NCBI GenBank assembly: GCA_020746875.1
Contig: JAGTJL010000017.1
Location: 1,116,001-1,180,000 of the forward strand
Length of the DNA: 64,000 nucleotides
Source of the DNA: Rhexocercosporidium sp. MPI-PUGE-AT-0058
Lineage: Eukaryota > Ascomycota > Leotiomycetes > Helotiales
Direction: 5' to 3'
Numbering within the stretch: the stretch's first letter is position 1; every line of letters begins with the position of its first letter. The notes beneath the pieces are model-generated. The model saw nothing but the letters and a program-made list of their open reading frames with translations. It had not been told where the DNA came from and searched no databases. The position numbers and the translations under genes are program-made. Positions 43,477-54,422 of the stretch are shown in pieces.

Positions 43477-45968
43477 ATGCCATCCTCGGCTTCAAGCATG
43501 GCAAAGTTGGCTGACGGCCCCACCAAGGGCGTACAATGTTCCGTCTGCGGCAAGAGGTTCTCAAGAACTGATCACTTGAAGAGACATCAACTGAGGCGTA
43601 AGATCTTCTTGGATACATGATCCTTGATCTATAATGGGCAATGGGACCTTGCTGAGCCGCTGCTGAACTGTCATCTAGATTCCGGAGTCAAGCCTTACTC
43701 CTGTATCTTCTGCAATGATGCTTTCACAAGAAGGTCAGATACCTCCTCTCTCCCAACCTCAATCTTGACGGGGACTAACCAAAGCAGTGATAACTTACGA
43801 GATCATTATCCGACGTGTGCTCAACGTAAGAACCGCCAGATACCTGAAGCTGCAAGAGGCGGTCGAAGGTCACATGCGTGTGATTCTGTAAGTCTCTGGA
43901 TTTTGTCCCCCGTCCCCCTGCTGAAGGCTGACCTCCATCCAGTGCACGTCGATGAAGCTTGGCTGTGATGGAAACAACCCTTGCAAAACATGTCGACATA
44001 AAAGAATTGACTGCAAGTACTCAAAGTTGCTCTCGAAGGGGGTATCAGTCCGAAGCGAAAGTAGGTCACCACCCCCCTAGTCTCAAGCTCTTCATCCAAC
44101 CGTAGCTAATGCTATGGAAGCCCCCAAGTCTGGGTTAGAGAACAATCAATCGGACAGAGGTTCCATAAACTTTCTTCTCAATTCGGGAACCGCAAGCTTC
44201 ATCGAATGCTTCCGCTTCCCTTCCTCACAGGAGCGAAGGGATTTCAACGTCCGAAATGTACAAACCGCTTCTAACTCAACTGGTGTGGTTGATATATTCG
44301 GAAGCATCAGTGACAACGGAAGTGCCCCATCTGATATTTTTGACGACGAGTCAATCGACTGGTCCACCTTTGAAGAGGAGAATCTTCTCCGATTCCTGAG
44401 CAGCCCCTTCGGCGAGGTTCCCATCGAGCAACCAAACACCGGCTGGGCCTACACAGGGAACTGGGAACCTCCAAGTCTACAATCCGCCGCCATTATCGAA
44501 GCCATATTTAACAAAGCTCAGACGTTACAGATAAGTGCTCCTGAGCAAGCACATATTTCGCAGAACTTGAGTTTTCTCTTCACCCCATCAAAAATCGAAA
44601 AGTTCGTGGGACTTTACTTTAAATTCTGGCATCCGCATTGTCCGATTGTCCATCAGCCGACGTTCACAATCGACACAGCTCCAATACCCTTACTTGCTTC
44701 TGTAGTCCTCATGGGAACAATGTACTCGCAGGATAATACTGAAGTCAGTACCGCGAAACTAGTCTTGGATCTGGTAGAGCTGTATGTCTTCTCGCAGGAG
44801 GACTTGACGGACGAGTATGAGATCCGACATATGTTGAGAGTACCGTCGAGCTCCGCGCCTGGGTATATCGAACTGGGCGTCTTGGCGTTTCAGTACCTCC
44901 AAGCAGCGTATTTGATGGTGTGCATCCAGTTCTGGACAGGGAGTATGATATCTAAAAAACGAGCAACAGACACCAGGTTTGGTATTGTCGTGAAGGTATT
45001 TTCACACCTAAACCGTAGTTGTTCGCATCTAATCTCAAGCAGGTGGCGAGAAGACTTGGCCTTACAAAAGCACGTCACGAGGAGGAAGACAGCCAAAACG
45101 AGTTGTTATGGGTGCTACAAGAATCTCGAATAAGGTAGGCCACTCCTCTACGTCTCACACGGCCCACTAACATTGAACCAGGTTAATTAACATAATGACC
45201 CTCCTCGACTGTGCATTCTCCTTCTTCGCCAACTTCCCCTGCCGTCTCTCCTTGTCAGAAATGAAATTCGACCTACCAAGCGAAGAGCCCTTCTTCGCTT
45301 CTCTTCACCCCTTCAGCGTACCTAATTTCACACTCCGACGGAACCTCACTACCATAGAAGCCTTCCGGGGCTTATTCAAACCAACTCAGATCTCTGGTCA
45401 GGGTACAAAGGGCAATCCGCTTGGTCTGAATCCTATGGATATGTTTATTTTGATACATCGTACGTTGCCTCGTCCTCATCATTCCCGTTTGATTCGAGAT
45501 GGTATTTGCAAGTGGAATGTCTGCTGATCTTTCTCAACAGTCCTCTACGTCTCAGCCCACACGCAAATAATACAGTTCCCATTCTCCCTCCCCCGCTCCC
45601 CAAGCACATCCGGTACATCCACACCGCTACCACCCACGCCTACCAACGCTCAAACGCCCAAAACAACAACGAACACACCCACTCTACCAACCTCCAACGT
45701 AGCACTCATCAGAACAGCTCTCTCGCGCTGGCGCTCCCTCTGGATAACCATCCGGAACTCCATCCCCAGCAATTCTTGGGCCAATCTAGGATTCTTCCGC
45801 AACGGATATAACTTCTGGCTCGTCACACAGTTGGTCATCAATAATAAAGGCAGTGCGGAGCTACTCATGGGTATGGAGGTTGGCTGTGATGATACTCTGA
45901 AGCAGTTGAAGGGGTTATTGAAAGACGGTGCTGGGGGATTGGAAGGTCAGGGCCAGGACCTGGGATGA
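43477..45968 (+). CDS. transcription factor with C2H2 and Zn2Cys6 fingers plus fungal_trans domain (693 aa)
   Basis: Eight exons (43477-43597, 43679-43733, 43788-43887, 43943-44060, 44106-44995, 45043-45134, 45182-45459, 45541-45968) join in phase. First come two C2H2 fingers (CSVCGKRFSRTDHLKRHQ and CIFCNDAFTRRSDNLRDHYP region), then a binuclear Zn2Cys6 cluster with C-x2-C-x6-C-x5-C-x2-C-x6-C spacing (CDSCTSMKLGCDG ... CKTCRHKRIDC), then an acidic linker and the fungal-specific middle homology region (PIVHQPTF ... GVLAFQYLQAAYLM). Proteins of this double-finger class regulate local metabolic genes in fungi. It sits between the monooxygenase and the dehydrogenases, so it is a likely pathway regulator (inference). 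The fingers are spread over four small exons. Confidence 0.88.
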
Positions 45969-46061
45969 AATTAGAAGCTTAAGCACTTCAAAAGCTCAAG
46001 CAGTACTGTTGCCATGAATGCAAAACACGTATTTACATTTCAATCTCCATCCAAATCCTAC

Positions 46062-46069
<8 letters not shown>

Positions 46070-46114
<45 letters not shown>
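46070..46114 (+). repeat. (CT)n microsatellite
   Basis: About 45 bp of almost pure CT repeat in the spacer between convergent genes. Confidence 0.85.
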
Positions 46115-46118
<4 letters not shown>

Positions 46119-46151
46119 CTCGTACTTCTATCCAGGACGAACAAAATCCCC

Positions 46152-47948
46152 TCACCATTGCGAATCCGTCCCATCCCCCAATACCTCCTGCCCCCTGCTC
46201 AACGTCCTACTAACCTCCTCCCCCAACCAAATCTCCTCGGTCCCCTCAATCCCACTCTCGATATCCCAGCCCCGCCCGCCCTCCACGAAAACAGCTCGTC
46301 CATTATACCTCACCACCTTCTTTGCCCCCTCCCCCTCTCCCTCTCCCTCCTCTTCAAATTCATCTTGCATCCTCCCCCCTTTCCCCCCTCTCCCTCGCCC
46401 TCGGGAACAGCACCTAAAGCCGTCTCGATGATAACCCGCGCCACGTGCTCGGGCGTGTTGATGGGTAATCCCTCCCTAGGTGATTAAATGCGTTAGTATG
46501 TTATATACCCACTTTTAGTGTCTTATAATAATAATAGTAATGATAATGAGGATAATAATGCTAATAAAATAAAAATAAAAATAAAAATAGTCCAATCCTA
46601 AACCCTGGATCGAAGTATCATCTTGCAGAGGTTCGTCGCGTGGGGGGAAGGCGGGGGGGAAGGAGAAAAGGGGGAAAGAAGGAAAGAAGGAAAGAAGGAA
46701 AGAAGGAAAGAAGGAAAGAAGGAAAGAAGGAAAGAAGGAAAGAAGGAAAGAAGGAAAGAAGGAAAGAAGGAAAGAAGGAAAATAAAACAAAAGAAACCCG
46801 TCACGTACTTAACCCACCCCTCCTTCACCCCCGTAACCATAACCGTATCCGTCATCCACGGACAAATCGCATTCAAGCGCACGTTATACGTTTTCGGTAG
46901 ATACGGTCTCAGGGAGCGGATCAGGCCGAGGACGCCGTGCTTAGCTGCCGTGTAGCTGGGGAGGCCGGGCGAGGATTTGAAGCCGGCGGTGCTGGAGAGG
47001 AGGAGGAGGGATTTCGAGGGGGGGATGAGGTGGGGGGAGAAGTAGAGGAGGAAGTGGGAGTGGAAGAGGGGGGTGGTGAGAGGGGCTGAGAGAGGTAGAC
47101 GCAGGCGATGTGGGAGAAGTAGAGGGTTCCGGTGAGGTTTACGTCGATGGTTTTGGTGGATGGTTTCTGTAGTGGTGATTAACTTGTAGTACTCAACCCT
47201 ACCCAACCTAACTTAATAAAGCACAGCACAGCACAGCACAGCAAAGCACAGCATAGTATTTCTCTTTTCCTTATACAGGATCCTCGTTTTCTCGTATGAA
47301 CAATAAATGGGAATTGAAAAGAAGAAGCTGGGCAAATAATGCCGATTAGAGACCAATGAAGAGGAGAAGTGAGCGAAAAAGAAAAAAGAAGAAAGAAAAA
47401 AATTACGTACAGTCTTCACACCCTCCAACCCCAACCCCTTCTCAAACCACCCTCCAAACTCCTGCACCCCAGCATTGCTGATCGCGACGTCGACACGGCC
47501 GTACTTCTTCCATGCTGTGTCGAAGAGGTTGAGCACGGAGGAGTAGGACGTTACGTCTGTTTGCACGAAGGTAGATTCGCCGCCGGGGACTTTGGGGGAG
47601 GTTAGGGAGCTGGAGAGAGAGTTGTCGACGGCACTTCCGGCCGAGGCGTCCCAGTCGCCGTGGATGACTTTCGCGCCGTGCGTGAAGAGGAGGGTTACTG
47701 TTGCGAGGCCGATTCCGTGGGCGGATCCTGGGGGGGTCGTTAGTGATGATGTTTAAGGATGGTATGAGGGGTGTTGGGTTGGGTTATGTTGCTTTGGGGA
47801 GGAGAGATGGAGTGATGAGAAAGATAGATAATTGGAGAGATGTTTATTTCTTTCTTGGAATGGAGAGCATTCATCTCTTACCTGAGATCACCACGACTTT
47901 ATCTTTTAACTCCCTGAGGGTTTCGTCGCGGAGTGGTATCGCTGCCAT
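46152..47948 (-). CDS. short-chain dehydrogenase/reductase (frame disturbed at homopolymers)
   Basis: Exons 47882-47948, 47411-47727, 46809-47166 and 46475 down to 46152. Motifs: GGSAHGIGLAT (nucleotide-binding loop), ISNAGVQEFGG, TIDVNLTGTLYFSH, SSTAGF, catalytic YTAAKHG, and a C-terminus NGRAVFVEGG ... WLGEEVSRTL that matches 15-hydroxyprostaglandin dehydrogenase-like SDRs. Two frame changes are needed: one in a run of seven C at about 47073, one in G runs at about 46375-46390. Both are homopolymers, so sequencing error or length polymorphism is likely; otherwise the gene is broken. Role: NAD(P)-dependent oxidation or reduction of an alcohol/ketone, substrate unknown. It is divergent from a second SDR at 48939. 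Confidence 0.72.
46674..46781 (+). repeat. AAAGAAGG microsatellite inside an SDR intron
   Basis: About 13 units of AAAGAAGG on the plus strand, i.e. CCTTCTTT on the transcribed strand, filling the 333-nt third intron of the SDR. It acts as a very long polypyrimidine tract. Confidence 0.85.
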
Positions 47949-48938
47949 TGTGAGGCCTTGTGTATTGCCCGACTTTTTGTGAGGGGCTAGAGGAGTATGT
48001 TCCGTAAGAACGGATAGAATGATGTTGTGGGATCTTCACAAGGATGCGAGTTTGGAACGAAGCAAGATGAGGTAGAGGTAAGTAAACAAAAGAAGAGTCA
48101 ACACACACATGCCCCTGTACAGGAAAGTATCAAGCTCCTCTCTCCTACATTACTCATCATGTATTACTCGAGCTACGTATCGACCGATCCCCCTCCCCGA
48201 CTCAACTAAACGGAACAAACAAAATAGAGGGGTCAAACCTTCCCACCCCCCTTGTCCAGATCCGGCACTTCCCGACCAAGACCAAATGCGGGGTGGGTAA
48301 CACACCCCGCTTTAGTTCCATGTATTTGCTGGGTAGGTACTGTACTTCCGTAACTTGAGTATTGAGGGGGTTTTCCGAGGCGGAATTGCTTCCACATGCA
48401 TCTATCCGCTTTACTTCTTTGACGGGAGACAGACAGAGGGAGAGAATAATGTGTGTGTGAGAGAGAGAGAGTGTGTGTGTGTGTTCCGATTGGTGACTTG
48501 GATGGTAATTGGGGAAAGTTGGGGGATGTGGGGCTGGTAGCTTTCGTGGGGCTTTTTGTGCTGGGGGTTGGAGCGGGATGGTAGGGGTTTGGGTAGGGGA
48601 GGGATTGGTCGAGCAAGAGTGGATATGGATGAGAATGGGGGATGGGGATGGGGATGAAGATAGTTTGTGTGTAGCCTTGTAATCTTACTAAAAAGGTACG
48701 GTAAGGCGGTACTAGCTGGGAGCTTAGCTTGAGATCTTGGGAACATTTCCGAAGGTTCAAGAGAGCAGGCAGGGTAAGGCGGCTATTGCTTTTCTTATCG
48801 GACTGGAACATCGCTTCAAGAAGTTGACTCCCAGATCGGAACGGACCATACACATAAACATCCACGATCAATTTTGAAAGCTTTAAAGAACTACTTTTCA
48901 AGTCCCGTGTGTTATTCTGGAGGTTACAGAATCTCAAT
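47949..48938. other. divergent promoter region between two SDR genes
   Basis: 990 bp shared by the minus-strand and plus-strand SDRs. Contains a GT/GA microsatellite at about 48450-48485 and a G-rich stretch at 48540-48660. No gene seen. Confidence 0.55.
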
Positions 48939-50059
48939 ATGGCAGACTCATCACTCACAGGAAAGACCGTCATCGTGACTGGTACGTAGTTTCCCTTCTC
49001 GTTCTCCCTTCATCATCCCTCCCTCGAATCCCGAACCACCACAAACACTCATTTTGACAACTTCCCAGGCGGCGCATCAGGAATCGGCCTCGCACTCGCC
49101 CGCTTCTACGCCTCGCTCAACACCCGCATCGCCATCCTCGACATCTCCACGCCTCCGCCAACCCTCCTCTCAACCCTCCAATCCGACTTCCCCTCCTCAA
49201 CCTTCATCTTCAAGAAATGCGACATCTCGAGCTGGGACGAGCAGAAAGATGTCTTTGCGGAGGTGTATAAGACGTTTGGGAGTGTGGATGTGGTGTGTGC
49301 CAATGCGGGCGTGAGTGAGATTGGGAATTTCCTGGAGAAGGAAGGGGAAGGGGAGGGACCGAGAAAGCCGGGGCTGAAGACATTGGATATTAATTTGACG
49401 GGGACGTTGTTTTGTGAGTACTTTCTACTGTTCTAATTGGCTCTTTCTATTGTTTATTCTTCTAAATCCGTGTGCGAGGGAGAATAGCAAATCTGTTTGG
49501 AAGAAAAGAGCTAACAAGCAAAACAGCAATCAAACTCGCAGTGTACTACATGCGGAAAAATACCTCTTCGCACAAAGGCCAGATCATATGCACAGCTTCC
49601 AACGCAGGACTGTATCCCTTCGCTATTGCGCCTATGTACGGTATCAGCAAACATGGTATCGTAGGAGCTGTGCGGTCTTTCGCGAAACCACTGGAAGCGG
49701 ATGGGATTAGGATCAACGGAGTCTGTCCAAATTGTATCGGTACGCTGTCTCTCTCCTTCCCCAAATTCCCTATTTATCTTTATCTCTGCCATCTGTCGAA
49801 GACCAATTTCTTGAAATAAAGTCTGACAAAAGTCTAAAAAGCAACCGGTCTAGCAGACGAGAAGCTCTTCTCCTCAATGATCATAACGCCCATGTCAACC
49901 CTCATCAGCGCCATCCAAGAATTCACCACCGACACTTCTCTAACAGGCGTCACTGCTGAGATTAGTGGTGAGAAATTCACGATTAGACAACCGCCTGAGT
50001 TTGTGGATGATATCACGAGGAAGAATTTCGATGCGTTTTGGGCATTGGGGTATGCTTAG
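48939..50059 (+). CDS. short-chain dehydrogenase/reductase (272 aa, intact)
   Basis: Exons 48939-48981, 49069-49413, 49527-49739 and 49842-50059 join in phase. Motifs: VIVTGGASGIGLALARFYA (nucleotide-binding), DIS (acidic residue after beta 3), CANAGVSE, LDINLTGTLF, and the catalytic Ser region ICTASNAGLYPF with YGISKHG. The family uses NAD(H) or NADP(H) to interconvert alcohols and ketones. The end region (EFVDDITRKNFDAFWALG) resembles 15-PGDH-like members. It shares the architecture of the neighbouring minus-strand SDR and the promoter region between them. Substrate unknown; context suggests a phenolic or sugar alcohol. Confidence 0.88.
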
Positions 50060-51430
50060 CTACTATTTTCATGGATGGGGAGGAGAACAATCGGCTCCTT
50101 TCTCAAACAAGTTCGCTCTTCTTCGTCACACATGTGGGTGATAGGTCATATGTGATAAGTGATAGGTCATGTGGGATTCAAATGACGTGGAACTAGATAT
50201 GAATACGGGTGGAACTTGCCAATGTCCAAATCTCATCCAATGGGGGTGAACGACACCTGCTTCTGACCCGAGTGACTGGAACTGTCCGAGAGCAGGCTAG
50301 GATTCCATTTCATAGCGGCTGGGCAATAGGAATTTCTGTCCTGAGGCTGGCTTACTTCTCGGGATTCCTCCCCTCCTCAAGATCTTTCGCCTTGTGATAA
50401 AAAAGGTGACAGACACTGAGTAGATGTTTATGAGGCTGAGGCGGTCCCTGTGAATGAGAAAGATTCATGGGGGTTGTGGATATAGTTCACCTCTTACTGA
50501 CTATTGAATATGATGCTGTGCTTCTTGATCTGGGCTCTTCCATCTTCGTTCGAGTATTCCAGGTGGGTTTTCAGGACATTATTTTCTTTTACAGGTGTTT
50601 AGTAATGCCCTCGTGTTCGTCGATGCCAACCAACATCTACACGCTGGTCTACTGGCAGATCTTTCTCAAGATAACATCCTTGAAGGGGGATTTCCTTCCA
50701 TGTTCCATCCAGCACTTTCAACTGCCGGGTCCTAGTCGAATTACCTGTGAAACTATCAAGCCATCAAAGCCTTCCCTTCCAGAAGTCGAGCTTCCAATAC
50801 ATGATTGCCGCGATATCTCCTCCCCGAACCCTAAGATTAAGTTCTCGCCTGCCATGTCGCGCATAGCTGCCTTGTTCAGTACTCTGCTCCGCGGGCTCCG
50901 GAAGCCCTCCCAAGTGCCCCGTCCCTATCTCCGCATAAAACCCCAGCCCCAGACTTTACTTTTCCCCCAAAACTCGGCTAACCTCCTTTTGACGAAATCT
51001 GCACAACATGGTTCCGGTCGCCAAGTGCGTCCTTTCTCCTCCCCGGCCAGCAGCTCGAGGGTGGAGATGACCTGACGGCCCATGGATGGAGACGGAACCT
51101 TTTTAGTGTCCTTGCTCCCAAGATGGCGCCCGTCCAGACCTCTCATTCGATATCTTCTCTCATCTCTCTCAACCTTGTACCACCTCTCGTCTCACCTCTT
51201 ACTCGCTGCTTGTGGCTCGAAGTATAAATCCACGCACTCGAAACATTGGCTGGGTGAACATTGGGACCTATATCTACCCTCCATCGACCCCGGATTCTGA
51301 TGGTTTACCGCATCTCCATTTCTGCAGACCTCCACTCGACTTAGGTTCTTCCCTTCCCGAAAACTCAATATTCACCCTACACCCTACACCCACTCGAGCT
51401 GCATATCTTTCTAATCGACACAACATCAAC
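50060..51430. other. intergenic, 1.4 kb, upstream of the MFS gene
   Basis: One long open frame (50467-51075) shows no domain and is probably leader or chance. It includes the MFS promoter and leader. Confidence 0.4.
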
Positions 51431-53360
51431 ATGCCTCTCGGTGTCCTTGAAGACCACGAGCTGGAACACGTCCCCGGCACAGCTCCCCTCAATGAGCTTG
51501 GGAGAGAAACCTTCAATATAAGCGGTGTCGACTCCAGTATCCTCAAGCATGACCCTACAGGACAGGTAGTCCTCGTTCCTCAACCCTCCGACTCACCAAA
51601 TGATCCGTACAACTGGTCGCGATGGAAAAAGGAGAGATTCACGATCGCATTTGCCTTCAGCTGCGGTGCTGTTGGCGGTAAGCTCCGCTTTATTTTCTTT
51701 GTTGGGACAGAGGCTGACTTCAGTGCTTTTTAGCGGTCGGACCGCTTCTCAGCCCGGCATTCGTAGAGCTTGCCGCGGAATTCAACATTAGTCTTTCTAA
51801 TTTCATTCAAGGGGTCCAGGGTGGTGTTATTGTTGCCATTGCATTTGGTAGTCTTATTTGCAACGCACTTGCTGTCAAGTATGGCAAGAGACCAATCTAT
51901 CTAGTGACTACTATTGGTTTGATGGTTACCTGCTTCTGGGCTGCTGCCGCGAAGAGCTTTGCTTCGTTGGTGGCTGCGAGGGTTATTCAGGGATTCTGCA
52001 TGGGTCCCCTTGAGGCGCTCGTTCCGGCTTCGATTGCTGATGTCTGGTAAGTCAAGAGTCACGGACACGGTTTAGAACCCTGGCTAATAGAATGTAGGTT
52101 CGTTCATGAACGTGGATTCCGGTCTGCGATTTTCAATCTCGGTGTTCTAGGAGGAATTAACTTGGCTGCACCAATCAGTAAGTGCCCAGAAGTCAGTATC
52201 TGAGCGAGCATTATCTGATAACTCGTCCAGCCGGTGGTATTATCCAAGCGAGCAACTATAGAGTGGCATTTTACGCCATGGGAGGTGCCTTTGGCCTTGC
52301 TTTTATCATGATCTTCTTCTGGATGCCCGAGACAGCGTTCGTTCGTCACGGCGTAGTGAACCTCGACACTGGAGCCAAAAACGTAAATATAATCCTCGAG
52401 ACTCATCTCCAAAAGCTCACACTAACTTCGCAAACAGGTCATGGACGAAGTAACACTTGCTCACAAAATCGATGCCAAACATGTCGAGAAAGACGAGAAG
52501 ACCGCCGAAGCCAGTACTCATACCCCAACCAGCAGCCCAGCGAGCCCCGCCTCAGACAAGCCATACACATTCGCACAAGACATGATGCCATGGAACGGAT
52601 ATGTCAACAATGTCTCTCTGATCAACACCATCTTCCGTCCCTTCGTAATGCTCGCCTCACCCGCTGTTCTTTGGGCCACACTACTATTCACGACCTGTAT
52701 CTCCTGGCTGGTTGGTATCTCTGTCACACTCTCACAGATCTTTTCAGCACCACCTTATAATTTCTCTGTTACTTCTGTCGGATTGACCAACATCTCATCT
52801 TTCGTTGCGTCCTTACTTGCAACTCTCCTTGCAGGACCGTTGATCGACGGTATCGTGCGGAAGATGTCGTTGAGAAACGGTGGCACATTCGGTACACACT
52901 CCACCCTCCCGCAAATCAACGAAAAGCTAACAATTTCTCAGAACCTGAGTTCCGTCTCCCGATAATGATATCCTACCTCCTCTTCACAGCCACCGGCTTC
53001 TTCGCCTGGGGCCAATCCGCCGTCGCCCTCTCCCCCTGGCCCGTCCCCGTCGTCGTTGGTCTCGGCCTCATAAACTTCGGGATCCAACTCGGGACCACAG
53101 GAGTAGTCTCCTACGTCGTCGACTGTCATCGTGACAAATCCGGCGAGGCATTCGCAGCGATGAACTTCGTCAAGAACTTGTTTGCTTTCGGACTCGTCAA
53201 CTATATCAATGATTGGCTAGCCACTCAGGGCGTCAGGAATGCGTTCTTTGTTATTGGGGGGTTGACTATTGCGGCGAGTTTGACTACTATTCCCATGTAC
53301 ATCTGGGGGAAGAGAGCTAGGAGCTGGGTTTATAGGAAGGGTATTGCTGGGAAGGCGTAG
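51431..53360 (+). CDS. major facilitator superfamily transporter (554 aa)
   Basis: Six exons, 51431-51677, 51734-52046, 52098-52177, 52231-52382, 52438-52891 and 52942-53360, join in phase. N-terminal cytosolic part with the DPYNWSRWKKE motif typical of fungal DHA1-type transporters, then spans and the intracellular loop KYGKRPIYL (motif A-like), FMPETAFVR-type end of the first half, a long Ser/Pro-rich central loop (THTPTSSPASPASDK), and six more spans with GLGLINFGIQLGTTGVVSYV. The family exports drugs or takes up small molecules using the proton gradient. It sits between the SDR and the rhamnosidase, consistent with uptake or efflux of an aromatic or glycoside, but no substrate can be derived. 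Confidence 0.88.
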
Positions 53361-54422
53361 GTGTTTGCGATTTGTTGAGAAGTTAAGCGAGTGGATAGGA
53401 CGGTGGAGGCGAGGTGAAGCAAGCGAGGGAGTTGAATAAGTCCTGGAGGAGGTAAAATTCAATGACCTGCCAGGCACGAGAATGTCATATTTTCAATGTT
53501 GGTCTATGATTATGTGTCGTGTCGACGTTGCTTCGGATGGATTGATGACCAAACGTGACTTTTTTACCCTACTATACATGGTGGTGGGAGTATTGCAGAG
53601 CCAATGCCTTGTTGGAAAAGGAGAAGGCGAAGATTACAGCATTGCCGAGGAGAGCAAGGCATAATCTATTACATTTGATTTACTTGATCGTATAGAGAGT
53701 ATAGTATCTGTACATTCCCCTCCTTCAAAGGCGCAGCTCTTCGCCTTGCAACTTTAATTCGACGATTCTTCGCTTCGAGCATACTGAATGTGCCCGATAC
53801 TAGTATTGCAGTAGTCGGTCTTTCCAACCCTAACCAGGCTAGCACGCTTCGGAAGAGCGAAGGAACAGAGCAGTCCACCGATGTAATCTGTCTCGCTTTC
53901 ATTCAACTTTGCAGCTTTGTGACTGTCATGAACTCGGTAGAGAAAGTGGGGTAGGGGCGGGGCCGTGCCGGCTTCGAGAACTTGCCTAACCTGCTGAGAT
54001 TCGCTTTTCCCGAGTCATTATCACCTTAGACCTACATTGAATTGCGGCGGATGGTTCTGTGGATAAGCCCGTGAGGGTATGTGGGGAGATGCTCGTCCAT
54101 CCAGATCTGCCGGCGAAACTGCCAGTTGTTGACAAACGGGGCCTGGAAATACCAACGGGGGCTTCTCGGGAGTCAACTTTTCAGAACTCCCCCGCAGCTT
54201 CTCAAGATGTCAAGCAGATGTGGAATCCGGGGATGCGGGGTCTCCCCGGCCCATAACTTCGCTGGAACAATGAACCGAAAGCATCTTAGAATCTGTCCGT
54301 AGTGGACGCCATTTCGTTGTCCAGTCGTATAAATAAGGTTCCTGGAAGCCCCCCCTAGTTCAGATGTCTTCGAGTTATGATTCGCAGTCTCGTCATAGTT
54401 CACAATTACGTTGGAGGGAAGT
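53361..54422. other. intergenic, upstream of the rhamnosidase gene
   Basis: No gene. Contains CGGGG/CCCCG words around 53.95-54.25 kb that could be CreA-like sites (5'-SYGGRG), but none is assigned individually. Confidence 0.4.

Noticed and set aside
46018..46487. Leu/Ser/Pro-rich plus-strand frames
   Set aside because: Produced by the CT microsatellite and by the antisense of the SDR C-terminus.
50467..51075. 202-codon open frame between SDR and MFS genes
   Set aside because: No domain, no hydrophobic pattern and mixed composition; probably chance in the leader region.
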